Origin: Castor canadensis
Lineage: Eukaryota; Chordata; Mammalia; Rodentia; Castoridae
DNA: 64,000 bases
Direction of reading: 5' to 3'
NCBI RefSeq assembly: GCF_047511655.1
Contig: NC_133397.1
Span: forward strand, 42,050,001-42,114,000
The notes beneath the pieces were generated by a model. That model was not told where the DNA came from, searched no databases, and saw nothing but the letters and a program-made list of their open reading frames with translations. The translations under genes were made by a program, and so were the position numbers. Every line of letters starts with the position of its first letter. The first letter of the stretch is position 1. This document shows positions 48,701 to 60,755 of the stretch, one piece after another.

Positions 48701-49437
48701 AAATAATCCATAACAATTTGCAATATGTAAAGATAAAATATTTTTCTTACAGATATAATTTTGTAATTACTGGCTCCCCAAATGTTATTCTGTGCATTTC
48801 ATTTTCATAGATTCCATGAATGCTTGGGTAGCCTGCAGTGCCCTGTTGCTTGGCTATCCTGGAGAGTAGGTAAACTGCCATGCTGGCTACTAGCACAAAA
48901 GATTAGCAGACTGTTCATTAACGATGCAGAGGGCATTTAACAACTTACCCAGAAGTCAGAGGGAGTAACTCAAGCTCATTAAAAATCGTGATCATTTCAA
49001 GAAAATGAGAAGTCATCTTAGGCTCAGCAGGGGCCCAAATAGGAGCTGCTTAGTATGGTTATGAGGGAAAAGTCATATCTTCCCAAGTCAGCCTCCTTCC
49101 TGGTCTTTTTCTTTGGGCAACAGAAGCCTTGCCAGGCAATAACTAGCTTTATTGATGCACGAGTTATTCTGTCCTTTGGAACAGATGCTGCATCACAGGA
49201 GACCATCATTCAAAGAGCAATTTTAAATACTTGAATCACACTACAGAATCATAAATTATTAACATGACTCCATGTTGTGATTCTGAGATGCAAAGATTAT
49301 AGAAAAACACAGAACTAGAGAGTGATTTAAATGGCGAACGGCCAGTTACCTAAACAAAAAAGGAGTAGTCCTTAGTGAGAAAGAGATCATTAAGTGAAAA
49401 ACTGAATGTTACTCATTAGAGTCCCCCCCTTACTTAC

Positions 49438-49515
49438 AGAATCACACTTTCAAAACTCAGTCCCATGAAAGAATTTCTTTGAATTATGTGGATGTTTATG
49501 TTATCTTGAATGTCT
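49438..49515 (-). CDS. FSHR: FSHR exon 6: leucine-rich repeat
   Basis: This is a 78-base, phase 2 exon between TTTCTTGTAG and GTAAGTAAGG. It encodes residues 150 to 174 plus the first two bases of Leu175 ([16 protein letters not shown], then MGLSFESVI). It keeps the acidic Asp150 and Asp153 on the hormone-contacting face and Ile160, a position hit by a human inactivating mutation. Compared with human as I remember it, Thr159, Glu161 and Val166 are Ile, Gln and Met. There is no stop or gap. Confidence 0.99.
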
Positions 49516-50938
49516 CTACAAGAAAGGATAGAGAAATTAGAAATTTATGTTGGCTCTACCCATGTAACTTTCCCATGTTTAGTTAATGTTTTAATACAGA
49601 TTTTGTTCAAAGGATAATGAGTTCCAAGTGTGGGAAACAAGTGACCTTTTTAGCATGTTAGTTCTTAAGGACGAAAATTGTAGACATGCAATGTCTTTTC
49701 TCTGAACGATTTCTTAGCTAAAGTCACTGTGTTAAGGTTTTCTCTAATACAGACAGATACTAAAACTGACCTGTTACCCCCATACCAGTTTTCTCTATTC
49801 ACCTTACTTGAGCTTTCGTCCTCCCATCTTCATTCCCTTCTTACCACTAGTTTTCTTCTGTCTGTCCTCTTTGAGTCACAAAACAATTTTATCACTAAGT
49901 TTTCTCTTCCTAAATTAAAAGATGGAGAAAGTCTCATTTTCTGTTTGTATTCCTTATCCTTCTATCAAGCTTCCCTATTAGGTCTAAGCTAACATCTAAA
50001 TGTAGAAACAATAAACAGTTTGAAACAATTTGAACAGTTCTAAAAGATTCTTTCTCTCTCTAGCTCTGGACATCTCTTCCTGACCTCTTCCTTTGGGGTC
50101 TGTCTATAATCTTATACTTTCAGTATTGGTAACAAAGTTGCCATTGAACATGGCCTGTTCTCTTTTAAAATATAGGTGCCTTGAGAAAAGGCAAAGGCAT
50201 CAGATCACTAAAACTTTAGTGTCAATTATCAGATATTTCTTTATGCAAAGGGAAGCACAGGAGCTCTGGAGGAAAGAGGAGAGGATGATGAAAGATGATG
50301 GGGGAGTTTTAGGGAGGCAGTTTTAATTAGTTAAAAAATGAGAGACTTTGTGATTGTGCTACCCGCTTGTTCTGTTGATACAACTTGTTGAAGATCCTGT
50401 TGACGTCCTCCAAATTGAGATTGGCTGGCCAATTCCAGGTAAAAGCAAGGACCTTGATGTTTGTCTTCTTACCTCTGCTCACCCAGAGCAACTCATTTGT
50501 AGACTACACAGTGCATATTAGAGACCAAGAAGGCTTCTGGGAAATACAGTTACTAAGTAGATTTGGTAACTGCTTGCTATGTTCTGGAACTTGATTGCCT
50601 ACCAAAGGTTTATGTGTTGTAGGCTTCATCCTTTTGGGAGGTGGTAGAGCTTTAAGATGTGGGACCTAGTGGAAGGTCTCTGGGTTATTGGTGGCATGCT
50701 CCTGAAGGGGACTGTGAGACTTTGGTTTCTTCCTTGTTCTTTGGCTTCCTAGTCATGAAGTAAACAATTTTGTTCCAATGATGTACTGGTTCAAAGTAAC
50801 GGTGCCCCAAAAATCATGGACTGAAGCCTCTAACCTCTTTGAGACAAAATAAACCTTTTCTTTTTATAAGTTAATTATCTCAGGCATTTGTTATAATGAC
50901 AGAAAGCTGAGTGACACACTGTTCAATGAAAAACTTAC
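49516..50938 (-). other. FSHR: FSHR intron 5 (1423 bp)
   Basis: This is a phase 2 intron, GTAAGTTTTT to TTTCTTGTAG. A MaLR LTR fills 50590-50918, reaching within about 20 bp of the donor site. The remaining 49516-50589 shows only moderately pyrimidine-rich unique sequence. Confidence 0.95.
50590..50918 (+). mobile_element. MaLR (MT-type) solo LTR beside the exon 5 donor
   Basis: The wording follows the rodent MT/MaLR LTR: TGTGGGACCTAGTGGAAGGTC, CTGAAGGGGACTGTGAGAC, ATCATGGACTGAAGCCTC, AAAATAAACCTTTTC, GACAGAAAGCTGAGTGACACA. It is antisense to FSHR. Its end at 50918 lies about 20 bp from the exon 5 boundary at 50939. Confidence 0.88.
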
Positions 50939-51010
50939 AGTAAAACCTTTTGAAAAGATTGAATCTTGTGAACAGCTGGCAAGTGCTTAATACCTGTGTT
51001 GGATATTAAC
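50939..51010 (-). CDS. FSHR: FSHR exon 5: leucine-rich repeat
   Basis: This is a 72-base, phase 2 exon between TCTCCCTCTAG and GTAAGTTTTT. It encodes residues 126 to 148 plus the first two bases of Leu149 ([15 protein letters not shown], then IQSFQKVL). Compared with human from memory, Asp137, His142 and Leu144 are Ala, Gln and Phe. The repeat framework leucines and the NTG turn are kept. It is the most 5' FSHR exon in the window. Exons 1 to 4 (signal peptide, N-terminal cysteine cluster, first repeats) lie upstream, beyond position 64000. Confidence 0.98.
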
Positions 51011-52639
51011 CTAGAGGGAGAGAAAATCACAGTGAGGAAAAATGTAGCTGCTATTTAAAATGTTGTTAGACTTTACAGATTCAAAATGCCAATTTTGAAC
51101 TATCAGAAAAACCTACCAGCAAAGCCCATAATATGTCTGAATTATGCTTATATTCTCTACTTTAAGGTTCTAACCAGTCTCTAGTAAACTGTTGACTCCT
51201 TAGAGCAAAGAAACTTACACTTCAGGAAGAAGGAAAATAGTCTAGCACCATATACCCACTGTTTTTTAAAGACCATTAAATTAACACGATTCAAAAGTTA
51301 CTTCCAACTAGATAATATTTTCTTAAATTATTCCCTATTTCCAGCCCCAGCACACTTGTTGGAGAGCTTCCCCTCCCCCTACTGCAGATGATTTCATTGG
51401 GATTAGAGCATGAGATTCCATGCTCTTTGACCTCAGAGTATGTGTGTTACCTAAACTGGGTCAATCAGATATTTGGGAAGTGGATACAGGTTGGTTAGAG
51501 CCAAGTCTTCTGCTGCTACCATCCTAAGAGATACCATCTCTAAGTTCCTACACCTGACAATTCCAGACCTACCTTGAATCCCTCCCAAGGCCTAGTTGGC
51601 TTGGCTTCCTCAGGAAGCAGAGCCTGAAGGCCTGAGATGAAGGCTGGCCTGTAGGTAATAAAATTGCTAATGCAAGTTCAGTTCAGTGCATCCAGGACAG
51701 AAAGTATGAAATAGGGAAGGAGGAAAGCTAATCAATACTGGGAAGAATTATTGACTTGGCCATCATTACTGGTGACTTTTCTTAATCTCAAGGACTTGAT
51801 TTAGGAGATTTTTTAGAACATATATCAGAATTGTTGATCTGAGTGGAAGAGAGTAGTGAGGGGAAGGACTTATCCATAGACTCCTATTCTCTATTGCTCA
51901 AAAGTGGCACTGTTATTAATGCCCCACTTCTGGCATGGACATTTGTGAACTGCTAGTGAGTTCCTGATGGGCAAAGGCAATTCTCACCATGTTGTAGAAG
52001 AAGCAAGGAGTGAGAAGTATACAAATCCAGGGTAGGTGCTGTCCAGTTGCACATTAATCTGGGTGAAATTTGTGTGGAAATGTCTACTGGAGCCATGGTT
52101 AAGGTTATTGAGTGGTACACAAGAACTATCCAATACACTATTCTTTAGAATTTCCCTTACTCGCATGAGATACTCCAAAAATTTCCAATATCTCTTTACT
52201 CCCATTTCCTTCTTCTGTGTCTGACTTATCTAAACTAGAGATGGTATTGGTTGCTTGCAACCTGAAGAGCTCTTCTTGATTTCCTCATCATTGTGAGGGA
52301 CTACGTGTCTTTTCGAGTTTATGACTCTGAAGTAGACTTTGGTGTCTTGTTCTCTGCTTTTATATCCAGAGTCAGTGCCTACCACCTACAGGTTCTCTGT
52401 AATGGCTCTCAGATGTTTTGTTCCCAAAAATACACATCTTGATAATATTTTCTTTTAATTACTTCAATAGCTTTTGAGCTGTCTCCTCTACTTTTTATTT
52501 GCAAGAAATAGGTTGGTAATATATTGGCATGCAGAATTTGGTATGGTGTTAATTCTCCTTAAAAATTTTGCATGCAGAAACATGTGTTCTTTCTGTCATA
52601 AAGGTGTATGAATGAAGACAAAGAAATAGTCATGTGACC

Positions 52640-53550
52640 ACCTGCACAATCCAGATGCAGAGTATGCCATCTGTCTCCAAATTCCCTTGTGTTTCGTTTT
52701 GTAGTTAACCCTTTCTAACCTCTATTCCTAGAAACCGTTCATTACTTTTCTGTATCTGTAATTTTGCTTTTTCCGAAGTATCATATCCATGTAACCATTT
52801 GGCCTGCAACTTTTTTATTAGCATATATTAATTGTACAAAGGGGTTTCATTTTGATGTTTCCATACATGCATACAATGTACTTTGATCAAATTCATCCCT
52901 TCTATTACTCTTTCTTGTCCCTCCTCTTCCTCCTTTAACAGAAATTTTAATGGGTTTCATTATTCTATTTTCATACATGTGTACAAAGTACTTCAAACAT
53001 AGTTGCCCTCCTTCACTCTCTCCTTTCACCCTCTCCCCTCCTACTGGCTCCCACTCCCAAACAGTTCCTGTTTTATATTCATGTCATTCTTTTTTAAAAT
53101 GTGTAGATTCTGTATATGAGAGAGAACATGTGATATTTGTCTTCCTCAGTCTGGCATATTTCATTTTACATGATGATCTCCAGTTCCATCCTTTTTTCCT
53201 GCAAATGACATAATAATTTCATTTTTGAGTCTGGCTTCTTTCATTTAGCACTATGTATCTGGGATTCTTCCACATTTTTGTGAGCATTGGTAGTTCATTG
53301 TTTCTATTGCTAAGTAGTCCATCTTGTCAATGGCCCACAGTTTGCTAATCCATTTACCAGTTGAAGAATATTTGAATAATTTCCTGGTTTTGTGGCAAAA
53401 ATATGTGTCATATAGGTATTTATGTTTGTAAATGCATATAAAAAGTGTTTCAAACGTTTGTGCAGTTTTTATACATGAGAACATAGGTTTTTCTTTCTCT
53501 TGGGTAAATACCTAGAAGTGGTATTGCTGGATCGTATGGTTCCAGTTGCT
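52640..53550 (-). mobile_element. Old L1 3' region interrupted by a younger L1
   Basis: The outer element has the antisense phrases CTGTATCTGTAATTTTGC before the break at about 52810 and GAGTCTGGCTTCTTTCATTT after it at about 53226. It continues to GTATTGCTGGATCGTATGG. The outer copy is old and diverged. Confidence 0.75.
52810..53225 (-). mobile_element. Younger L1 3' end nested in an older L1
   Basis: A T run is followed by AGCATATATTAATTGTACAA and GGGGTTTCATTTTGATG, then pyrimidine-rich 3' UTR and GATGATCTCCAGTTCCATCC. It matches 12845-12975 in reverse. Position relative to the outer element shows it came second. Confidence 0.75.
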
Positions 53551-54779
53551 CTGTATCCTTTGGTTATTTTAAAGAATATATCCTTTGAATATCAAGGGAA
53601 TATGTATTTATTGTAGGACTTATAAAAATGTGGAAATATCTGCAGAAGAATGTAATCACCTGTAGTCTCACTACTCAGAGATAGCTGTTAACATTTGAAG
53701 TTTGAAGCTTCTACCAAAATAGCTTTCACCATTACTCTCTGTAACCCCAGAGACTCTACCAATCCTGACAGAAACACTGCCATAAATTTAACTACCTACC
53801 ACCCCAGTTCTGTTTAATCATATCTAGCTTTCTACTATTTTTTAGATCTCTTCCCATGAGTTTATTCAGTATTCCCTTAGTGAGACTTAAAAGCAGGGAC
53901 TGTATTTAATATTCTCTGACAATCTTTTACTACTGTGTGTAGGTTTGAAATGCAGTATGTGCTCATAAAATACTGGGTTAATTGGTTGACATGTCTAAAA
54001 CATTTTGTTTGCTTCTGTTACCAAGAATATATATAAAAACCTGATTTAGTTAATTTGCTTGTCAGGTATCACTGCTTTATGGGTAATTAGTCTTAAACAG
54101 AGGCAGGGAGGTCTGGAGGCCAGGAATCAGGAGAACCTATATGACAATTCGTGCATGGACTAGACACAGCCATTTCATCTCTCCAGGCCAGAAAGGATGT
54201 GGAATGTGAATGTCAAGGTAGACATTATATCAAACATCTCTGTATCCTGCTTCACATCCTGTTGGCCCAACTTTTACAGTAGCTGTTGCCATGGCAATAA
54301 GCTGCCATCAGATTTAATTTGACAGACACTTGCCTCAGCTATACTGGCTATCTCTCTTTTCTGTCCTGGGCTTCTTTTCCACTTTCAAGTCAGGCACTTA
54401 TAGGAACCTCTTTAATCATTCTGAGGCCTTTGCAAATCTAGGAGTGCTAAGGAGTTAACACATCAGGCCATTCTTGGCTAGTGATGAACTCCCTTTTCCA
54501 TTCCTTTGGTGAACAATTCTGAATGTATGCACATGTTATCTTAGAGGACTCTAGCATGAGCCCCAATTACCTGTGGTGTACCTCTTGATATGACATTTGT
54601 GAGTTAGCTTGTCTTCTTTCCTTTTTTCCCTGTTCCTGTCATCCAAACCCTTTCTTTGGATTTATACACATAAATGAACTACTTACAAGTAGGTCCTTGT
54701 TCAGACATTTTTTAGAGAACCTAGACTAAGACAGATATCAACTCATATATAGATACACTGATGGCTGCTATCTCCCTTT

Positions 54780-56110
54780 ACTCCATGTCTGTCCCCAATT
54801 GTACCCCAGTCCATTTTCTCCTCCTTCTTTCACAGCAAAGCTTTTAGAAAGTATTATCTTCACATACTGTCTTCATTTATCTTCAACCTGTTCCAATCTG
54901 TTGTTTTCATCCTACATCTCTTCATCAAAGGCACTACCCACCAACCACCAACCTAAATCCACCAACCCACCAACTACCCAAGGTAATGAACATTTTAAGT
55001 TCTCATTTTATTAGATCTTTCTGAATCCAGTCAATACTGTTTGCCAGTCTCTTTTCTATTGGTTCCTCTCATATTGTACTCTTCTGTTATTCTTCCTTCT
55101 CCTCTGTTATTCCACCTTTAGTATTCTTTGCTTTTTCCCCTTTCTCTATTTATGTCCTGGGCCTTTTATCTTTTTTCTGTATTGTCTCAGCTAGGTAGAT
55201 CTTGTTTCCCATTCCTTTATGTAGTAAATGTTCCCTCCTGAACTCTCTTGTCTGTCACTAATTAATGCTTACGTCAGTCACATAGCCTCCTCAATGTTTC
55301 ATTGACGTAACTAAATTATTTCCCTTGGCAACCATCTCTGCCAAATTCTTCTCTACATATAGCATTGCCATCCACCAATTGTTCATTAGAAATGTGACAA
55401 ATTTGGCAGGTTCTTCTTCATCCTCCAACATTTGGTCCATCTCAAAATCTTCTTAGATTCCATTTCCAAAATGTATCTTGATTCCATGCAGTTTTTCCAT
55501 CTCCACCAATAGCATTCTAAAATAAATACCATTATACTTCCTCTGGATTTCTGTGCTACTCTTCTGCTTTCCACATACTTCATCTTGTTCTTTTCTAATC
55601 CATTCCATACATCATGCAGAATATTCTCCTAAAAATATAAATCAGATTGCTGTACCCCTTTTCTGTGAATAGTTTTGCTCTTTCCTCTAATACCTAGGTA
55701 ATACTCCTTACCTGTCTTCATCTCATGCCATTCCACCAGTGCACTGGGCCATTCTCAGTTCCTCAGATATGCTACATTCTCCCTGTCTCCAGGTATTAGC
55801 ATGTGCTTCATGTGGATGGCAAACACCTATTTTTTCATCTAGCCAACTTCAACTCAATCATCAGAGTTCAATTAAAAATGCCATTTCTTCAGAGAAGAGC
55901 TCCCTGAGCTCCACTCTAAATTAGGGTCCCTGATTTATTTTCAGGATAATTGTATCCCTTTTAGCCACTCATCAAAATTCTATTTTGTGTTTATCCAATA
56001 TACTACTTTGTGTTTATTCAATATTTGTTTCTTCAACCAGATTGTAAATAGTGTAAGGGTAGGATTTATGTTTTTCTTGAAAATTCAATGCTGGAACGTA
56101 TAAGGTGTTC
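54780..56110 (+). mobile_element. L2 LINE, long 3' part (about 1.3 kb)
   Basis: Decayed L2 coding and 3' text can be followed along this pyrimidine-rich stretch. Markers are TTCCAATCTGTTGTTTTC, CAGATTGCTGTACCCC, GAGAAGAGCTCCCTGAGC, CCAGATTGTAAATAGTG and the tail GTATAAGGTGTTCAATGC. No frame is left. Confidence 0.6.
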
Positions 56111-58599
56111 AATGCTTATGAAACTTTTCAAGCCAGATAATGCAACACGTGCTGTCAGTAGATGAGCACATGAGGAATTTTACACTGTGTTCATCATATC
56201 TACCCAACTTAACATTACATGAGTAGCAACTTACTCATCTCTGTTAGTGAATGAAAATGAATTTTATGTAATCAAAAGAATGAAGAAGTCATGTTTTTTT
56301 CAATGAGAATGGCACAAATACATCATTTAACATCAATAGCATGGGCTTCCACATCCACTATACTTAGGGAATGTTCCTCTGTATCTGTTGAAGCACATTT
56401 GAAATATTTGGTCTTTATAGAAAAGAAAACACATGAAAAAAATGGCTAAAATTATTCCAGTAGTGCTGAGTTTAAGACACTTAAAAAGATCTAGTGACCA
56501 TCTAGTGAGATGGATTATTGGTTATAACTCTGTAGCTGAGACTCTCTATAACCCCAAGATAAGGCAGGAAATGGAGTTTGGATGAACATTAGTTTTCAAT
56601 TCATTTTTCTCCTCTGATCAATAAATTCATGTCTGGTGGAGACTGGAAGAGGGTAATCAGCTAGAAGCTCTATGTCTCAATGGGTTTGCTTCGGTCAAAT
56701 GACTGCTGCAAAAATTATTTTGATTCACTCAACCGAGGTTTATCTTCAAAAACAGCTAAAGGCCTAAGGGTAAAATGTCAGCAAATCTAAGTTCTGCAAA
56801 TAGGTCTTTTAGAGGAAAGTAACTGGCTCAGAGCTTTCCCCCTCTCAATAGCCAGTTTCACATTCTAAGCTGGTGTTAGCAACTTTCCTGCCTGATTGCC
56901 CCTAATCCTTAGGTTGCAATAATAAAAGTGTACCTCTCCTGTCAGAATGAACTTAGTGGGGTCCCTGCAATTGCTGAGAACCATTCCCACCTGCTCTGCC
57001 ACAGGCTAATACACTTGCTTTTCATGAACAGGTGACCCTGTGGCTGTAAGTCTCATTGCATCTTTTGTGCTTTCATTAATTTTCAGTAGTACTCATGGGT
57101 TCTTGTTTTTTAGGTTAACAAGGTCTATGTGTGTTTGCACTGCATTGGATTATGCATCCTCTTTTCAATAAAACCTCCATTTGTCCCAGAGAGGAAGCCA
57201 GAGACAGTGTCCTGGCTTCAGGGATTTTGCAGGTAAATTAAGATTAACACAGGTGAAACATTCAGAAAATGCATGCTGTATGCTAGTAATTATAGATGTC
57301 TTAAAACTTCAGAGACAGGAGAAAGCAACGTCGGCAGGAATATCCAGGAAGGACCACTTCTAGGAAGAGAAACAAACCTGATGTCTTAGAAAGTGCAGAG
57401 ACTTTTAGTGTGAGCTGAGTAGTACATGTGCATAACTGGATCACAGGAGGAAGATGGAAAAATTAGAAGCAGAGGAAGATAGAAAGGGGAGGGAGGAGGT
57501 AGTATCTCAAAAACTGTCAAAGCTATGTAGAGAAGAACAGGATTGATGGACCATCCCTGGAAGCCACTTCAGGGTACTGAAAGGAGAGGAAGACTTGGGG
57601 GTTCTTCCTGGCCCATATCATCTCAATACTTTATAGTAGAGATTAGGCCAAACCAATAGGTGGCTGCTGAAAATATATTGTGAAAGGAAATACTTAACCT
57701 ACTGAACTGAGAAAAGCAAGGCAAGAAAAAGGGTAAGACATCTCTTCCCATCACATATACCAGCCAATAGTAAAATTATTTATCTCTATTCTACCCAAAA
57801 TTCACTATAGCATGGAATGATAACCAATGCGGAGACTACATGAAAAATTCTCTTTTAGTCTAGGAGTTGAAGCAGATACAGAGTTCATGCCATGGCTTGA
57901 ACAGTTTGTTAAAATGCTTTAGGGAATTTGATTTAGAGAAGGAAATGATGCCTGTTGTACTGCAGGTGCTGATTTGGGGATACAAATAAATTTTAGCAAG
58001 TAGGTGAATTAACAAATACCACATATGCAAATAATGAGGATCAATTGTATATGAAAAGACTTGTTACTTTATGAAGCATGCTGATGTTAAGATTTCTATT
58101 TACAGAGCCGTACTAACTGGGAATTTGCATATCTATATACAACATGATAAAAGACACTAACCTTTTTAAAGAGCTGTCTAGATACGGTATCACAGAATCT
58201 TACGGTTAGATGGCAACGTGTGTAAGAAGCTGTGGTACAAAGAATAGGACCCTGGACTTAAGGATAGAGACACTGGAGTTGAGGGCCCTCCCTCTAGAGT
58301 AGTTACCTTCATAAAGTCCATTTTTCTCTTTAAAATGATTACGTGTAAGGAATTACATGAGAGAGTCAGACAGCCTCATTCTCTGCCTTCCCAATCTCAT
58401 GCCTTCAAAACTGGGACTATTAAACTCTCATATTCAGTTCATACCTGACTCAGTCGCCATGGAAACCAGACTCCTTAATAATCCAGGGGAATTTAATTAG
58501 TCCAGGGTGAACATCTCCAAGCGCTCAGCCCTATCTGCTGTTGAAGTCTCTGTTTTGACCCAGTGTCTCAGTTTTCTGCATCAGGGGATGCAGGATAAT

Positions 58600-58745
58600 C
58601 CTAAAGTTACTAGACGTGGAACCAGAGGATCTGGGTGGAAGTCCTGGCTGTGTCATTCCTTACCATGTGCAGCCTTCAGGGTTAGTGGAGTCTCTTAGTA
58701 CTCAGATCCTTCACCTTTTGTCCAGGGAAATAAGATTTATCTTGT
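58600..58745 (+). mobile_element. MIR SINE fragment
   Basis: GTGGAAGTCCTGGCTGTGTC is followed by ATTCCTTACCATGTGCAGCC and a CTCAGATCCTTCACC segment, in MIR order. Confidence 0.5.
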
Positions 58746-59041
58746 AAGGAAACTTAATACCTTACCCAGGACTGTAACTCCTGGGTCATGCTCAAGCCTT
58801 TTATTCTAGTTGCTGTAACTGAGACTGTGTGATTTCCCACTTCTGCTTGGACCTGAGTCACAGCTTGCACTTCCACAGTCCTTTTGTGTGCTGACATGTT
58901 GTTCCCATGTCCAAGTCCCTGTGGAATCTCTACGACACCTGAGTAGAAGTCAATAGCTGACTTTCCCATACTCTTCTTGCCCTTTTGTTTCTCTTTGCTC
59001 TCTTCCTTCTGATAAACTTGCCTGCATCGCTCTTCTTAATC

Positions 59042-59322
59042 ATCTGATTCTTTTTATTTTTTATTGTTGTTCTGGGTGGGGGTACATTGTGGCATTTACA
59101 AAAGTTCTTATACTATATCAAACGTATCATACTTGAATTCACCCCCTCCACCATTCCCCTTCATCTCCCTTCTCCCCATTCCTGGGATAGTTTCAACAGA
59201 TATCATTTTTCCATTCACATACATGTTTACACAATATTTGCACCATATTCACCCCCCTTCACCATTATCTTACCTCCTCCTCCCTCCCACTGGTACCAAC
59301 CTGTTTTTACCTATCTGATTCT
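59042..59322 (-). mobile_element. Young 5'-truncated L1 with 10 bp target-site duplication
   Basis: ATCTGATTCT occurs at 59042-59051 and 59313-59322. The insert starts with a T-rich tail and continues TTCTGGGTGGGGGTACATTG with the same L1 3' UTR as 43525-43760. It is about 260 bases long and non-coding. Confidence 0.88.
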
Positions 59323-60324
59323 GTTTAGTCTCTGTGTTCTGATTTTTTTCTGGTCAGACCTATATTATCACTTAGAATTTTGTTGGACACCTCAAGGAAA
59401 ATTTTAAAGAGTGACAAAATTACAAATAACATATATATACACACACACATATACATACTTTTTTTTTTTTTTACAAAAAGACAAGTGGTCCAAATTTGAT
59501 TTTTGTCCCATGTTGACCAATGACCATCAGAAATAATGCTACAAAGCAGATATTTTTGAATTGGATACATTTGTTTTCTCTCTTGAAGGGAAAGGTGATA
59601 CACTAATAATGAGGAGGAATGCAACAGCATTTGAAAACTCTGTTATGAAGAAAGTTTCTTGGAAAAAATATGTATGCAAATAGTTATTTTATTGCTGAAA
59701 ATGATATATGCCATCATGTGTGAAAACTCATGCTGCATATTTTAAAAATAAGGAAATACATTTTTTTCTAAACAGCTTAAGTGTTTCATGAGATTTTAAA
59801 TGTTTTCATTAAAAATATAAAAATGCAAAATCTTCCAGGTTGCTTGAAAGAACATCTGATTAACATTAGGGAAAATTTTTACTAGCTGAATTTTCTAAAA
59901 ATATTTGCATAAAGAGCAGATAGGACTGAACAGTAACTATGATGACTCAGTGACTGTATCTACACAGTTGTTTTTTTATTGGATCTACCATTAGTAAAGT
60001 TTTGTTCTCAGCTTTGATGGTCTATAAATCTAGTATTGATATGGCCTGTGAATTTTAGTTTTCTCAGTGTTAAATTCTGAATTAAAAATAATAAAGTGTA
60101 TCCTTTGATGCTGATTTCTCTAAAATACTATATTTAGTGAGAACAACACAGACTTTTGTGCTATGTAAAATAATGTATGATAAGAGATGAAAATTATGCA
60201 TATTATTTATTCTTTATTTCATCCTTTATTATTTTTGTATACATTTAAAATGCATACAATACTGCAGTTGTAGGCATACTTGCCTTATAGATAAATTAAC
60301 TTATTTTAGAACAGATATGCAATT

Positions 60325-60380
60325 GTGTGTGTGTGTGTGTGTGAGCATGGGGGTGTGTTTGTGTGTGTCTGTGTGTGAAC
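60325..60380. repeat. (GT)n microsatellite, interrupted
   Basis: A perfect GT block of about nine units is followed by GT-rich sequence with interruptions. Confidence 0.9.
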
Positions 60381-60519
60381 AGGGCAAGGAATTAGGACCA
60401 CACCATCCAACATGCAGAATATCTTTCTTGGGAAGAGCAACCCATGATTCTGAAGAGCTGCCAAGTGGAAATGGTAATAGATTTGTGCTGTATTGTTCTG
60501 GAAAGTAGATATAGGATTC

Positions 60520-60755
60520 ATAATAATAGTGGTCAACATTTATTGAACACTTCCTATGTACCAGGTACCACACCAAGCACTTACCATTGATTATTTTATT
60601 TATTCCTCTCTATCACCTTAGGAAACAGGTATTATCATCCTTAGAGTTGAGGTCTGAGAGAAGTCCAGGAACTTTCTCAAAGCCACATAGACAGAGACAG
60701 AGTTAGAGGTTGAACTCAGTTCTTTCTGCATCTAAAACTTGTGTTCTTTATCGAG
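60520..60755 (+). mobile_element. MIR SINE, nearly complete
   Basis: This is the clearest MIR in the window. It has CAACATTTATTGAACACTTC, CTATGTACCAGGTACCAC, CACCTTAGGAAACAGGTATT, CCACATAGACAGAGACAG and GAGGTTGAACTCAGTTC, in consensus order. Confidence 0.85.

Larger units (their letters stand above)
45497..49437 (-). other. FSHR: FSHR intron 6 (3941 bp)
   Basis: This is a phase 2 intron, GTAAGT to TTTATTTCAG. It contains a hAT fossil at 46790-47135 and a dimeric SINE at 48479-48700. I see nothing recognisable in 45497-46789, 47136-48478 or 48701-49437. Confidence 0.9.
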
